Assembly (NCBI GenBank): GCA_007570785.1
Contig: ML661900.1
Location: 4,484,864 to 4,548,863, forward strand
Reading direction: 5' to 3'
DNA length: 64,000 nucleotides
Source: Antilocapra americana
Lineage: Eukaryota; Chordata; Mammalia; Artiodactyla; Antilocapridae
Below, piece after piece: positions 1 to 10,480 of this stretch (position 1 is the first letter of the stretch; the number at the start of each line of letters is the position of its first letter). The position numbers were made by a program, and so were the translations under genes. The notes under the pieces were generated by a model that made no database searches, was not told the DNA's origin, and saw only the letters and a list, made by a program, of their open reading frames with translations.

Positions 1-429
1 TCACTGCCCCCACTTCCCTCATCCCCTCTCATTCGTGGTTTGGCCTCCCCCACCCACTCCCATCAGGCCATTTTCCACAGTCACACACGCTCCAGTGACC
101 CACCAGAAAAGCAAACATCCTGACAGATGATCAATAAGTAATTGGGACAGCAGCTGGGGCTGGCGTGGTGTGAGCCTGGGGACCAGGAGAGGTAAATAGG
201 ACTTTTAGCACCTGGCCCAGGCTGGGCTGGTGGGTGGGGTGGGGGCTGCTGGCGAGGATGCCAAAGAATGAGAATTGGGGCAATGAGTGCACAGGGTATG
301 TTGAGATGTTGGTAAGACCATCATACAGACCAGAGTCTGGCACTGAAGATCCCACCACCTTGTCTCAACCTACCCATCTCCCTCCTCTCCCACCATTCCC
401 CCCAGTGAAGTCACCCAGGCACCCCAGCC
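1..429. other. Non-genic stretch at window start
   Basis: Moderately GC-rich single-copy-looking DNA. Short open frames occur on both strands, but none has a recognisable domain, codon bias or splice context. I see no repeat I can name here. Confidence 0.5.
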
Positions 430-640
430 TTATCCTGTGCATTCCTTCCTCTAAGCCAGCTCCTTTTGGCGATCTCTCCCAGCCTCACTGGCCCAGCAGC
501 CTTTGTGACAGCCACCTCAAAGGCCACCTCCTCCATGAAGCCATCCTTGATCTACTCAATCAGAACTCATCTCTTGCCCACAACTCTGAAGCACCTTACA
601 TTTATTAGTATTGACATTATGTAACTAGTGTATAACACGT
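430..640 (+). repeat. L2 LINE 3'-end relic
   Basis: Diverged L2-type text: a pyrimidine-rich stretch, then a CCTCCTCCATGAAGCCATCC block that corresponds to the common L2 phrase for the 3' ORF end, then an AT-rich tail. Named from memory of the L2 consensus. Fragmentary and ancient. Confidence 0.5.
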
Positions 641-1974
641 CTCATTCTAAAAATGATTTGAGCCAATGGCCAGCAAAATGGTGTTACAAGATGATAAGAT
701 AATAAAGGAAACAAGCCAGTCAAGAAAGAATGCCAGAAAATCCTGTGTAATGATAAAAGTTTGGAGCTTCCTAGTGACCTGGGCAAAGAGGGAAATATGC
801 TCCAAAGCTTCAGCACTTGGCACCCCCCTGTGTCTTATGTTTAATCCTGGGTCAAACCCTCTTGGGGTTTATCCCACCTGCTAGACAGTGAAGTGTCTGT
901 GGGCAGATGGTGTGTTTGCAGCCTCAGGTCAAGGTGTGGCATGGAACAGATTCCACTGAATGTTCTCTGGAAGGAATTGTGTGTGCATGAGGGAGTTTCT
1001 ATAGGGGTTGAAGTCACTCTGATGAGGCTCACCCTGGAGCAGGTCCACCTAGCAAAGAGACACTTGGGGGATTCAAATACGTTGACAAAAAGCTCATCAG
1101 CATTGCCTGGGTGGCAGGCCTGGCAGTTACACCCACAAAGGAATGGACAGTTCCAGAAAGACATTCTCTGAATTGCCTCTTCCCTCACCTTTTATGTGCG
1201 ACTATCTTGGAAGATTGGGACACTGAGGCCTAGAGGGGCTAAGATGGCTTCGCATGCGGGCACAGCACACTGGGCCTGGACCCCGCAGGGTCCCTGTCAT
1301 CAAGGGATGCTGGCAGGCTGGTGTCTGAGGGGGTCACCAAACCTGCTGAGTGAGCAACATGCTGCTCCCGCCTGTCCTGGCACCACCGATCCTGCTGGTC
1401 ACTCCTGCAGCAACCCAGGAGAAGTGTTTTATACGTTTTAATCAGTGTTTTATTTTGGATCCTTGCCCCCTGAAGGGCTTCCCACAAGGGAAAGAGTTTA
1501 AAAACTGGCCCAATAAATACCAAGGAAATGAAGGTGGAAGGCTGGCAGGCGGGCAGGCAGAGGAGAGCTGTGCTCGGGCCACAGAGCACAGCAGCCTCTG
1601 TGTCCTCCCAACCCCAGAACGGCAGGGGCGGCCTGCGCTGCAGACCTGCCGCTCCCATCGGGGGCAGACATGGTCCGGCTCTCTTGCTCCCCACACCAGC
1701 CACTCGGCTGAGTGCCCTGGAGGACTCCTCCCCTCTCTGCCCTTTCCCCAGCTGTGTAGTATGGGGGTGGGGGTGAGGGGTGGGTGCCAGGGTTTCCTCA
1801 CAGAAGTTGGATCTTCTCCAGCTAGAAAGTCAACAACATCTTCAAACCCATGTAGGGAATGAAGAGCAGTAGGGGCTCAGACCCTGAACTGCAGCTCTAT
1901 AGGGGCTGGAAGGATCTATCTGAGGGTGGCATCCCTAGCTGGGGCCTCCCACTGGGGCTGTCCCCCTGGGGCTC
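641..1974. other. Non-genic stretch
   Basis: No gene or nameable repeat is visible. The open frames around 1239-1862 overlap on both strands and in several frames. This is typical of stop-poor GC-rich DNA, and they show no domain. Confidence 0.5.
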
Positions 1975-2178
1975 CCTGCTAGCTCAGCTGGTAAAGAATC
2001 CACCTGTGATGCAGGAGACCCCAGTTTGATTCCTGTGTAGGGAAGAGCCCCTGGAGGAGGGCATGGCAACCCATTCTAGTATTCTTGCCTGGAGAATCCA
2101 CATGGACAAAGGAGACTGGCAGGCTATAGTCTATGGAGTCACAAAGAGTCAGACACGACTGAGCGACTAAGCACACAT
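1975..2178 (+). mobile_element. Bov-tA SINE
   Basis: tRNA-derived head (AGCTCAGCTGGTAAAGAATC) followed by a Bov-A body with the CTTGCCTGGAGAATCC and AGAGTCAGACACGACTGAG blocks. It is flanked by a perfect 10-bp target-site duplication, CCTGGGGCTC, at 1965-1974 and 2179-2188. Ruminant-specific, and mobilised in trans by LINE (BovB) machinery. Confidence 0.95.
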
Positions 2179-2419
2179 CCTGGGGCTCAGGGTTGGAGGG
2201 AGAAGCTGCTGGAGACTGAAGAGGCATGGGATGACCCATGGATGGACTTGGAAAACCCCTGAGGGAGGTCAGGGGTCATTCTGTCTCCTAAGGCAGCATC
2301 TGAGGCCCCTGGGGGTGTGGGCATGCCACTACCACACACCCAGCCTGACCCAAGGAAACTAATCAGACCCCTGCACTTAGGGAAGGGGGCGGGACTAGCA
2401 GCTGCAGGCCACCTGCAAC

Positions 2420-2600
2420 AGGCCAGGTTTTAGGCTTTATCCACACTGTCTTAGAAACCCTCACCCAGCGTTCAAAGAGATGTTTCTTGTCCATTTTACA
2501 GATGAGAAAACTGGAGGCTTCCAAAAAGGAATACATCTGACTCTGACTTGGCTCTAAAGTCAAGAGGCAGCAAACCCTCCTGTTCCTGCAGGTCAGGCTG
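2420..2600 (-). repeat. MIR SINE relic
   Basis: Contains the MIR core in reverse orientation (CCATTTTACAGATGAGAAAA near 2494), then the reverse of the tRNA-like half. Ancient mammalian SINE, no function implied. Confidence 0.7.
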
Positions 2601-2760
2601 CCTGTGCCAAGAGTTACCATGAGTGAAACAGGACTTCTTTCAGACACACAGGCCAGGCCAGAGCCAGAGGAGGGGCGAGCGTGTCCCAGCAGTGCAAGGC
2701 TGAGGGAAGGCACTAGAACTTACGTAGCTGAATATAGTTACATCTGTGTCCATGTGTCTG

Positions 2761-2932
2761 TGTGCTTAGTCACTCAGTTGTGTCAGACCCTTTGCAACTC
2801 CAAGCCTGCTGGGCTCCTCTGTCCATGGGATATCCCAGGTAAGAATACTAGAGTGGGGATCTTCCAGACCTAGGGATCGAATCTGGATCTCCTGCATTGC
2901 AGGTGGATTTTTCAACCTGCTGACCCAGTAGG
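2761..2932 (-). mobile_element. Bov-tA SINE, diverged and shortened
   Basis: Reverse-oriented Bov-A body (CTTAGTCACTCAGTTGTGTC, then CTGGGCTCCTCTGTCCATGG) and a damaged tRNA head (CTCCTGCATTGCAGGTGGAT). About 20-30 bases are missing from the middle compared with other copies in the window. Confidence 0.85.
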
Positions 2933-3470
2933 GTATGACCTTGCCTCTTAAATCAGAAAAAGCCCTTTCCCTAACTTTCAGAAAATGGTATTTTGAACAC
3001 ACTGAATTTTTTCAGTGTTTCCCCACTGTACCATTCTGCTTTGCCTGCTGCCACTGTCTATGCTAGAATCTCGCCTAATTTGGGGTCGACTGCAGCACAG
3101 GAGGGAAGGTTCAGTTATTTTTGGTTTACGGTATCAATATTTTATGGTGTTCCCACTCAGTGTTCCTCAGGGACCACAGGGAAATCCCCAGCACACACAG
3201 ACATGAGATCCCTTGCCTTGGAGATACCCATTGCCTCCCCAGGATGCATGGCCCTCGGTCCTCAGCCTGGCTGTGTGACCCAGGGCAGCTGTGACAGATT
3301 GCTCCTTCACTGAGGAATGAGGCTGTTATGTACTATCTTGTCTTGTCTTGCCACCCTACATGCCTCAGGCTGGGTCTGCAGCAGGAATGAGGGAAGAGGG
3401 AGACAGACCTGTGACTGAAGGCTTCAGAGAGTCTGTCTCGGGCCCCGCTAAGATCTACTCCCCTTTCCTG
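2933..3470. other. Non-genic stretch
   Basis: No gene or named repeat recognised. It contains a short TCTTGTCTTG pentamer duplication near 3338. Confidence 0.4.
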
Positions 3471-3675
3471 CATGCATGCTAAGTCATGTCTGACTCGGCA
3501 CAACTCCATGGACTGTAGCCCACCAGGCTCCTCTGTCCATTGGATTCTCCAGGCAAGAGTACTGGAGTGGTTTTCCATGCTCTCCTCCAGGGGATCTTCC
3601 CCACCTAGGGATCGAACCTGCGTCTCTTATGTCTCCCGCATTAGCAGGCAGGTTCTTTACCACTAGTGCCACCTG
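3471..3675 (-). mobile_element. Bov-tA SINE
   Basis: Nearly full-length reverse copy. The Bov-A body (GACTGTAGCCCACCAGGCTC) is followed by the reverse tRNA head ending GTTCTTTACCACTAGTGCCA. The body is close to consensus, suggesting a relatively young ruminant insertion. Confidence 0.93.
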
Positions 3676-5122
3676 GTCAAAAGTGCTGGGCTGTGAGCAC
3701 ATCCTGTTCCCAGCACTACACCTTGAGGTGGGTCGATTACTCAGAAAGGTAAAGGGATTTATGCTGGGTCATAGAAGGTTGGAAGCAGGGCAAGGTCTAG
3801 CTTCTTTGTGACTTTCCCTGTCCCCAAGTCCCTGCCTCTCTGAAGTCCCTTCTTGCCTTCAGCTCCAGGACACAGAGTAGATGGATCCATTTCATGAAAT
3901 GATAGAGCACATTTGTGGTAAGTGTGCCCATTCAGAGGCAGCCATGACCACGTGGCTGAAAGTGGGGTAATGTGGGGCTGGAGTGAGGCCCGTCTAGAAG
4001 GCCCCTGAGGGTTGCACCATCCTGGGGCCTTTTCCCACAGCAGTGGTAGACCATCTGCCTATCCCTGGAGGTCTCCCACTCAGCCTTCAGAATCCATCTT
4101 AGGGATGTTTCACCCCAAGCCACTCTTTGCAAGCCCCCAGGAAGAAGGGATCACCTCCGGGTGGGGGGATCCCTCTGGATCTCGGGTGCCCCCCAAACCA
4201 GGCCCTGCTGGTGTGCTGACCTCTGTCCCTTTCTCCCTTTGCTGGAGCTTCTGCTGCACCCCCCCCCAACTTCTGGGTCCCCCAGATGAAGAGTCTACAG
4301 TGCGGGGCTGGGGCTGATACAGCTCAGGAGTGCCAGGCCCAGCTTCAAGGGACAGAGAGCTTCCCGCCCCCACCACAGCTGCTGGGCCAGCTTCCCAGGA
4401 CAGCTCCCAACTCCTGGTCTCAGCTCTTTATAGAGGCCTCAGGGAAGAGGTGTCAGGCTGAACCCCAGACACATTTCCACCGGCCAAGTCGGGGGCAGGA
4501 GGGGTGGCATTTTCAGCCAAGAGAACGGTGAGGGCAAAGATGTGCAGAGTGGAGGCAACTGATGTCCTGGAACCTTTGAGAGCATCTGGGGGGCTCCTAA
4601 TTGCTTCTCTCCTACCTCAAATCCTGACCCAGGTCCCTGGACTCCTTTTAAAGATCCTCCATTCTGCCTTTTCAGGGCTAATCCCTGCTGAGGTGTGAAT
4701 GGCTGATAATGGTTTAAGGTGTGAGCTGCTAATGGGGGGAACTTGGTCTTCCCTGGCCAGTCTAATCCTGCAGGGCTCTGCTGAGAGCCTGGGGAAGGCA
4801 AGGGTTGCCTCCTGGCACAGGGGGGTGGGGACACAGGAAACTGAGAGGAGGGGTGAGCACCCAGGCTGAGCTCTGGCAGGAGAAATTGGGACCGACTGAG
4901 GTTGGCGGGCAGGCAGCTGAATCTCAGCTGTGCATCCGTTCATTTGTCTCCTCCTGGGCTGGTCAGCCCACCCTTTCCCCCTCCCTCTCCTCTTTCAGCT
5001 GCCACCCCCAAGGGAGAGAAAAATCAACCTGAAAGAAAATTGAGGTCATGTCCTTTGTCGTGTATAATTCTTTATTTTCCTCTCGCTCTTGGTTCCAGCA
5101 AAGAGTTGCTGGGCCTCCAGGA
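3676..5122. other. Non-genic GC-rich stretch
   Basis: No exon-like frame with flanking splice consensus, and no nameable repeat apart from C- and G-runs. The open frames at 4012-4943 overlap on both strands and encode only low-complexity Pro/Ser/Gly-rich sequence. I treat them as non-coding. Confidence 0.45.
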
Positions 5123-5148
5123 TGTGTGTGTGTGTGTGTGTGTGTGTG
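5123..5148. repeat. (TG)13 microsatellite
   Basis: Uninterrupted alternating TG run of 26 bases. Likely length-polymorphic. Long open frames crossing it read alternating Cys/Val or Thr/His and are artefacts. Confidence 0.97.
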
Positions 5149-5461
5149 CAAGCACCTGTGTGTGGCCTGTGTGGGTGTCTGTGCCTGCAGTCCCTCCTCC
5201 CACCACTGCCACCAGCCCCATCTCCAAGGTATACTTGGAAACTCAGTCCTCTCCCAAAGGTGCTCACCTGGCCTCTCAGCCACGGTGGGGCTGGAGGGTG
5301 TGCCGGGCACAGTGTGGCTGCCTGCCCATTTGCTAGGGCAGTGACCCCTGTATGGCCCTGGACAAACACTGTGCCACCTAAGGGAGGGAGGCTCCTGCCC
5401 ACCCCATCACCTACTCCACCAAGTACAGCTGGTCTCGAGAGCTGCCAGCCTTCCGGCCAGC

Positions 5462-5560
5462 TCGCAACCCCAGGCCATTTGCGGGATAAATTATGAATTT
5501 TAATTGTCAGAGCATCTTAGTGTTTAAAGGCTTCTATATATAGGCTTTGCCATCCCGGAG
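5462..5560. promoter_or_regulatory. Candidate conserved AT-rich regulatory block
   Basis: A sharply AT-rich block (ATAAATTATGAATTTTAATT at 5485, then TTCTATATATAGGC at 5532) sits inside GC-rich DNA. It has homeodomain-type TTAATT cores and no resemblance to MIR, L2, L1 or Bov repeats. Inferred from composition and motifs only, since conservation cannot be tested here. Confidence 0.3.
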
Positions 5561-6344
5561 CTGCTGGCTGGGTGGGGAGGAGCCAGGGTGAGGCAGGGCC
5601 ACTTCTGGGTGGGCAAACAGTCCTGGGCTCACAGGTCCCTAGCGGGGGCACCCTGCCCTACCATGTGGTCTTGGGTGAGTCCTGGACCACTCTGGACTCT
5701 GCCTGTCCTTCCACAGGGCTGTTCTGAGGTGAGAGAGCTGGCCTGGAGGAGGCAGGAGGGAACCACTGATTCTGGGAAGCTCCTGTGTTGTTTGTGGCGG
5801 GCCCGCCTGAGTGGCCAGCACTCCTGGTCAGACCAGTGCTGTCCCAGAATCGAGGGGCAGGCAAGCACCCACGTGGCGGCCTGATGGGGCTCAAGGGAAG
5901 CACAGGGCATGCACCCCCAAACCTCCCTTCCCATCTCTCTCCAGGCCTGGATGCCCACTCAGACCTTCGGGGACAGGAAGGTGCCCCCGAAGGACTTGGG
6001 CCCCTCCACTGCCCAGGCCAGGGGCCCCTTGGGAGGTGCTTAGCAGACATGACTGCCTCAACTCCCCTCAGTGCCACCACCCCAAACCCGGCTTTGTGGG
6101 GCACCCAGGGCCCTCTCCCAGTGCTCCAGTCTTGGAGGCTCGTCTACCTTGGGAATATCTCAGGCTGGCGCATTTCAGGCAATGGGAGTTTGAAAATCAG
6201 CCAGTCCCTCCCTGGGAGGGTCACCAGCCTTGGGTTTGAAAGACTGGAGAGGTCACAGCCTGAGAAACCCAGGGTAGAGACAGGAGAGCTGAGGGAAGTG
6301 GTGGATCTAATTGTGGGGTCTGAAGGTCAGAGACCTCATAAAAA
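5561..6344. other. Non-genic stretch
   Basis: Two overlapping plus-strand frames (5785-6375 and 5811-6239) stay open, but have no recognised domain and one runs into the GAT/GAC repeat as poly-Asp. No splice-supported exon is visible. Confidence 0.45.
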
Positions 6345-6372
6345 GGATGATGATGATGATGACGACGACGAC
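6345..6372. repeat. (GAT)n(GAC)n trinucleotide repeat
   Basis: Five GAT-type units run directly into four GAC units. A compound trinucleotide microsatellite. Confidence 0.95.
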
Positions 6373-6389
6373 TAGAAAAACCCTAATAG

Positions 6390-6590
6390 AGGGCTTTTGG
6401 TGTGCTGGGCATTATTCTAAGTACTTTACCTATGAAAATTAATTTCCCCTCACCACAACCTGTTGAGGTAGGTCCTGTTATTATTGCCACTGTGCAGATG
6501 GAAAAGATAGAAGCACAAGGAAGTTGTGTAACTCGCTCAAGGTCACAAAGAAGTACTGTAACTTGCTCTAGGTCACAAAGCTAACATGAT
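6390..6590 (-). repeat. MIR SINE relic with an internal duplication
   Basis: Reverse MIR: a GTGTGCTGGGCATTATTCTAA block, then GCAGATGGAAAAGATAGAAG, then AACTCGCTCAAGGTCACAAAG. The last block is repeated at 6559-6579 (AACTTGCTCTAGGTCACAAAG), a local duplication of about 31 bp inside the element. Confidence 0.75.
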
Positions 6591-6599
6591 ATGAACTCA

Positions 6600-6780
6600 A
6601 ACATGAGCTTGTTTGCACTTTGTAACAATCCTGTGAGGGTGGTATTATTATCCTCGTTTTAAAGATTAAATAACTGGGGCACAGAGAGCTGATCCAACTT
6701 GGCCCACGACAGCAAACGGTAAAGCTGAAATTAGGCCTCAGGTGCTTAGACCACAGGTGGTCCTGACCATTCTCATATAC
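6600..6780 (-). repeat. MIR SINE relic (second copy)
   Basis: CAATCCTGTGAGGGTGGTAT, CTCGTTTTAAAGATTAAATA and CTTGGCCCACGACAGCAAAC follow reverse MIR order. It lies directly after another MIR in the same orientation. Confidence 0.65.
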
Positions 6781-6954
6781 AGCCTCTCTCCAAATCAGGT
6801 TCAGGGCTGCTGAGCTACACAGTCGCAGGCAAATGGCTTTATGTCTTGGGGCCCTAACCTCCTCATTTAGAAAAGGAAAGGACAGGGTTAAAACTACTCT
6901 CACAGGGCTAGGGGCAGAGAATTCAAGGAGAAGGAAGGGAAGAGACATTTATAT

Positions 6955-7195
6955 GCAGCACATCAACTAAATGCTTTGCAGATTGACCCACCAACCCTCA
7001 CCACATACTCTTTGATGGAAGTACCATTAGCCCCATTTTACTGATGAGGAAACTGAGGCTCCAGGCCATTATTTCACCTGCCAAAGGTCTCTGAGCTTGT
7101 CTAACTCGAGACACGATAACTCTAAAGACCATCACTCGAGTGAGGAGACTGAGGGCTGAGAGCATCGGTGACTTGTCCAAGGTCCCACAGCACCT
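6955..7195 (-). repeat. MIR SINE relic
   Basis: Contains CCCCATTTTACTGATGAGGA and AACTGAGGCTCCAGGCC near 7032-7062, and a displaced TGACTTGTCCAAGGTCCCAC block near 7170. It is either one MIR with an insertion or two adjacent MIRs. Confidence 0.75.
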
Positions 7196-7719
7196 CAAGG
7201 TTGGGTAAGGCAAGAGGCCTGGCCTCCTGATGGCAGCCACCGTCTCTCCCTAACATCCTAGCCTCTCCACTCATGGTGTGGCCAGATCAGGGACAGATGA
7301 GGGTTTGCGTTTATTCTGCCCTGGAAAAGACTTAAAAACTACCCCCCAGTACATCACAACCAAGGTCCAGTGAGGTATTTATAACATGGGACAGGCAAAC
7401 TATAAATAAAAACCTTTGCCTTCTCTTGGCACTGACTGTTCAAAGCCCTCTCTGCTCAACTGAATCTTGGCCAACCTCTTGCCAAAGTCTATTTTCCCAG
7501 CCCAGTATATATACTAATTTCAGTATCAAGTTCTGCCCAGTCACAGCTGATGCCATCACCTGGCTGTGCATTCATGAGAAGCCCAAACTCGGGAGGGCCT
7601 GGGCATCTCTGCAAATCTCTCAGGTTGCAAAGCAGAGGGTGCAAAGGGCCCCGTGCAGGCCCATAGGGCAGAGCCAAGACCCTGCGTGGAGTCACAGAGG
7701 AGGTCCATTCAGTACAGTG
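7196..7719. other. Non-genic stretch
   Basis: No gene or named repeat recognised. Moderate GC, with an AT-rich patch at 7375-7412. Confidence 0.4.
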
Positions 7720-7940
7720 CTTGCCCACTTAAGTTGCTTCAGTCATGTTTGACTCATTGTGACCCTATGGACTATAGTCCACCAGGTTCCTCTGTCCATG
7801 GGGATTCTCCAGACAAGAACACTGAAGTGGGTTGCCATGCCCTCATCCAGGGGATCTTCCCAACCCAGAAGTCAAACCCCTGTCTCCTGTGGATCCTGCA
7901 TCGCAGGCAGATTCTCTACCGCTGAGCCACTGGGGAAGCC
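7720..7940 (-). mobile_element. Bov-tA SINE
   Basis: Near full-length reverse copy ending CCGCTGAGCCACTGGGGAAG. CCATTCAG occurs at both edges (7705-7712 and 7941-7948), consistent with a target-site duplication. The flanking text suggests the duplication may be longer, CCATTCAG(CT)CAGTACA. Confidence 0.94.
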
Positions 7941-8019
7941 CCATTCAGCTCAGTACAACAAATCAAATGGAAGATCAGAAGGCTCCGCCTGGAAGATGTG
8001 CCTCGGTAGATAATGAGTG

Positions 8020-8130
8020 AGCAGACTGTCATAAGAGGTATGCAAGCAGAGACTTTAGACCAGAGACACTGCAGGAAGTCTTCTCTGATGGGCCCACACC
8101 TCAGCAGCCCCTCTTAGCTCTGAGATACCC
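8020..8130 (+). repeat. Possible L2 fragment
   Basis: The phrase CAGGAAGTCTTCTCTGATGG matches the L2 phrase for the end of the coding part. Short, so low confidence. Confidence 0.35.
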
Positions 8131-8369
8131 CCACCTTACACCCTAGTCAAGAGAGCTGACATGGCCAGGTCCCCAGCCGCATCTGCAGCCCCATGCTGGA
8201 CCAGACAGAGGGAGCCTGCTGCCCGGGCCCCCACCCACTCCACTCCCAGAGCCATGAGCAGGTTCTCTGCAGAGGGAAGCAGAGGAGGTGGTAGAGAGAG
8301 ATTAATTCCCCGAAATGGGAAAAAATAGAAAAACACACACACACCACACACCCTAATAACATGTAATAA

Positions 8370-8560
8370 GAGGTTGGAGATGAGGAACAATGCCCTGGTA
8401 ATGTCACCCTGGCGGCAATCAATTTGGGTGTCATATGAAATAGGCATAATTATTCCGCCAGCCCCGTGGCTCGTCTCTAACCAGCTCCAGGGGCCCGGGC
8501 CCAGGCGGGGAAAGCCATGCGGAATCAATTGTTGGTGCACCAGGCTGCTAGAGGGAGCCG
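8370..8560. promoter_or_regulatory. Candidate conserved regulatory block
   Basis: Repeat-free block with clustered ATTA/TAAT-type and CAAT cores (GGCAATCAATTTGGGTGTCA, GGCATAATTATTCCGCC, GGAATCAATTGTTGGTGCAC) embedded in GC-rich DNA. This mix of homeodomain-like cores and GC patches is typical of developmental enhancers. Inference only. Confidence 0.35.
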
Positions 8561-9134
8561 CTCCACATTAGCCTGCCAGCCCCAGGCGGCTCAGCCCCTG
8601 AGGGCAGGCAGGGGCCTGGGGGCCTTGCAAATGCCCAGGAACCACCTTGTTCGGCCATCCCTCACTCGCTCAGTGGGCAGCGGCAATCAAGGAGGACTTC
8701 CCAAGGAGGTGGGAACGGAGGAACAAACATACATGAGTTCATCTCTTGGGCCACCAAACTCTTACTAAGCACTCACCCAGGTCAACCGCCACACCAGGTG
8801 CCAGGGGTTTATCAGGGGGCTCTGCATCATTAAAATAATGAAGCAAACTCTCCCTCTACCTCTCAAGCTGGGACCACCCCTGCCCACCCAGTGGGTGAAC
8901 ACAGTGCTGCTAGGATTCCTTTGGCTCTAAATCTGCAAGGACTTGAGTACTTCCTGTTCCTCCTTCATTCTCACCCACTGGGTAGAACTCCATGACTGTT
9001 CTTCCCCATCCCTGAGCTCAGGGTTTGTACAGACAACATCTCAATACCTGGGGAAACTGAGGTGCAAAGGGAAAGATTGCTTAGTGAGCATCCATTACAC
9101 ACTGGTGGTTGCCTATCTCAACCCCCATTTCATA
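8561..9134. other. Non-genic stretch
   Basis: Nothing gene-like. The ACTCTTACTAAGCACTCACC phrase near 8758 may be a scrap of L2 or MIR. Confidence 0.4.
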
Positions 9135-10030
9135 CACTAGAAACTGTGAGTTTCAGAAATGCAAATCAAGGCCATAACATAAGATTGTTTTACACTCATT
9201 CAGTCAGTAAAATTCAAGATGTTTGGGACATCCCTGTAAGAAGGCCTGTGCTCTGCAACAAGAGAAGCCGCCACAGTGAGCAGCCCTCACACTACAATGA
9301 AGAGTAGCCCCCACTCACCACAACTAGAATAAAGCCTGCACAAAAGCAATGAAGATCCAGCGCAGCCGAAAATAAATAAAAGATTTTTTTAAAAGATGTC
9401 TGGCCATATCGAGTGTGGGTGAGTGCGGGGCATAATGGGAATACTCATCTCCTGCTGGGGGAGGCATTAATGGGCCAACCAATTTGGGAAACACTGTGGC
9501 ACATCTCCTAGTAAAGCTGACAGTGAACACGATGTATGGTCCAGCAATTCTGCTCCTAGCTGTGTGCCCCCAGAGATGCTCTGCATGTTGTCTTGGGGAA
9601 GGGACCAGAAAGTTCACCATGATTGTTTATAAGAGCACAAAGGGAAACAGCCCCCATGCCCATTAATAGAAGAAAGATAAATATACTGAAGAATAAATAC
9701 AAACAATAGAACATTATGCACCAGTGAAAATGAATGAACTACATCTATCATTATTTGCAACAATCTAGATGAAGCTTAGGCATACAATATTGAAGAACAG
9801 AGCAAATTCCAGAGGACGGCACAGTTTCGTGTTCCTTTTACAGAGTTCAAAAATAACTAAAACAGAACAATTTCTCTATGTTAAACTATGGTTTTTAAAA
9901 GGCAAGGGGATACTAACTAGATCATTTAGGGTAGTGGTTGCCAAGGGATGAGGTGAGAAGAAATACACAGATGTATATCATTATTAAAATGTTAGTGTTC
10001 AGGTTGGGAGAAGGGTCATGATATTCATTA
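9135..10030 (+). mobile_element. L1M LINE 3'-end fragment interrupted by a SINE
   Basis: Ancient L1 3' region: AACACTGTGGCACATCTCCT, CCAGCAATTCTGCTCCTAGC (the reading frame around 'observe in the tail of ORF2/3'UTR' common to L1M), AACATTATGCACCAGTGAAA and TGGTTGCCAAGGGATGAGG. The element is split at 9216-9403 by a tRNA-Glu-type SINE. It has no intact ORF. Confidence 0.8.
9227..9392 (+). mobile_element. tRNA-Glu-type ruminant SINE (CHR-2 like), 5'-truncated
   Basis: Body phrases GAAGCCGCCACAGTGAGCAG, AACTAGAATAAAGCCTGC and CGCAGCCGAAAATAAATAAA are typical of the CHR-type SINE with an A-rich tail. It is flanked by an 11-bp duplication, AAGATGTTTGG (9216-9226) and AAGATGTCTGG (9393-9403), which fixes the insertion inside the older L1. 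Confidence 0.88.
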
Positions 10031-10289
10031 CAGCAGTAGTAGTAGTAATACTAAATATGTTAACTAATTAACAGGCCATGCTTGGACCAATGAGCAAGAG
10101 TCCCAGACCAGAGGTCAGGAAGAAGGCATTCTAGACTGAGCCCCATGCTCGTAAGCTGGGGATCTGGGGGCAAGTCATTCTGCCTCTCTGGCTCTCCGTT
10201 TTTTCCTAGCTATAAAATCAAATCTCTGTACCACCTACAAGGCTAAGACAGAGAGTACATCACTGACACAAACCAGGAGTCACTAGCAG

Positions 10290-10480
10290 TTCTGGAGAAT
10301 TCACTGCGTACTCTTCTAAATGCTTTGCATATATGAACACACTTAGTTTTCATAATGGCCCTCTGTTACCCTCACTTTATGGATAAGCAGGCCAAGGCCC
10401 CAAAGATTAAGTATTAATAACTTGCTCAGAATCACAGAGGTAAGGCAGTGGTAGAGCTGAGATTTGAACCCAGGCATCTG
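10290..10480 (-). repeat. MIR SINE relic
   Basis: Well-preserved reverse MIR running from the CACTGCGTACTCTTCTAAAT end through CACTTTATGGATAAGCAGGC to GAGCTGAGATTTGAACCCAG, the anti-B-box end of the tRNA-like head. Confidence 0.82.

Noticed and set aside
3471..3675. CTCF-like CCACCTGG sequence at the head of Bov SINEs
   Set aside because: The SINE head ACTAGTGCCACCTGG resembles part of a CTCF core in reverse, but the match is partial and shared by all Bov-tA copies. It is not specific to this locus.
5785..6375. 196-codon frame ending in poly-Asp
   Set aside because: The Asp run is the GAT/GAC microsatellite, and no other protein signature is present.
9227..9392. tRNA gene
   Set aside because: The tRNA-like parts belong to SINEs. 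No intact cloverleaf or anticodon arm is present in this or the Bov-tA copies.
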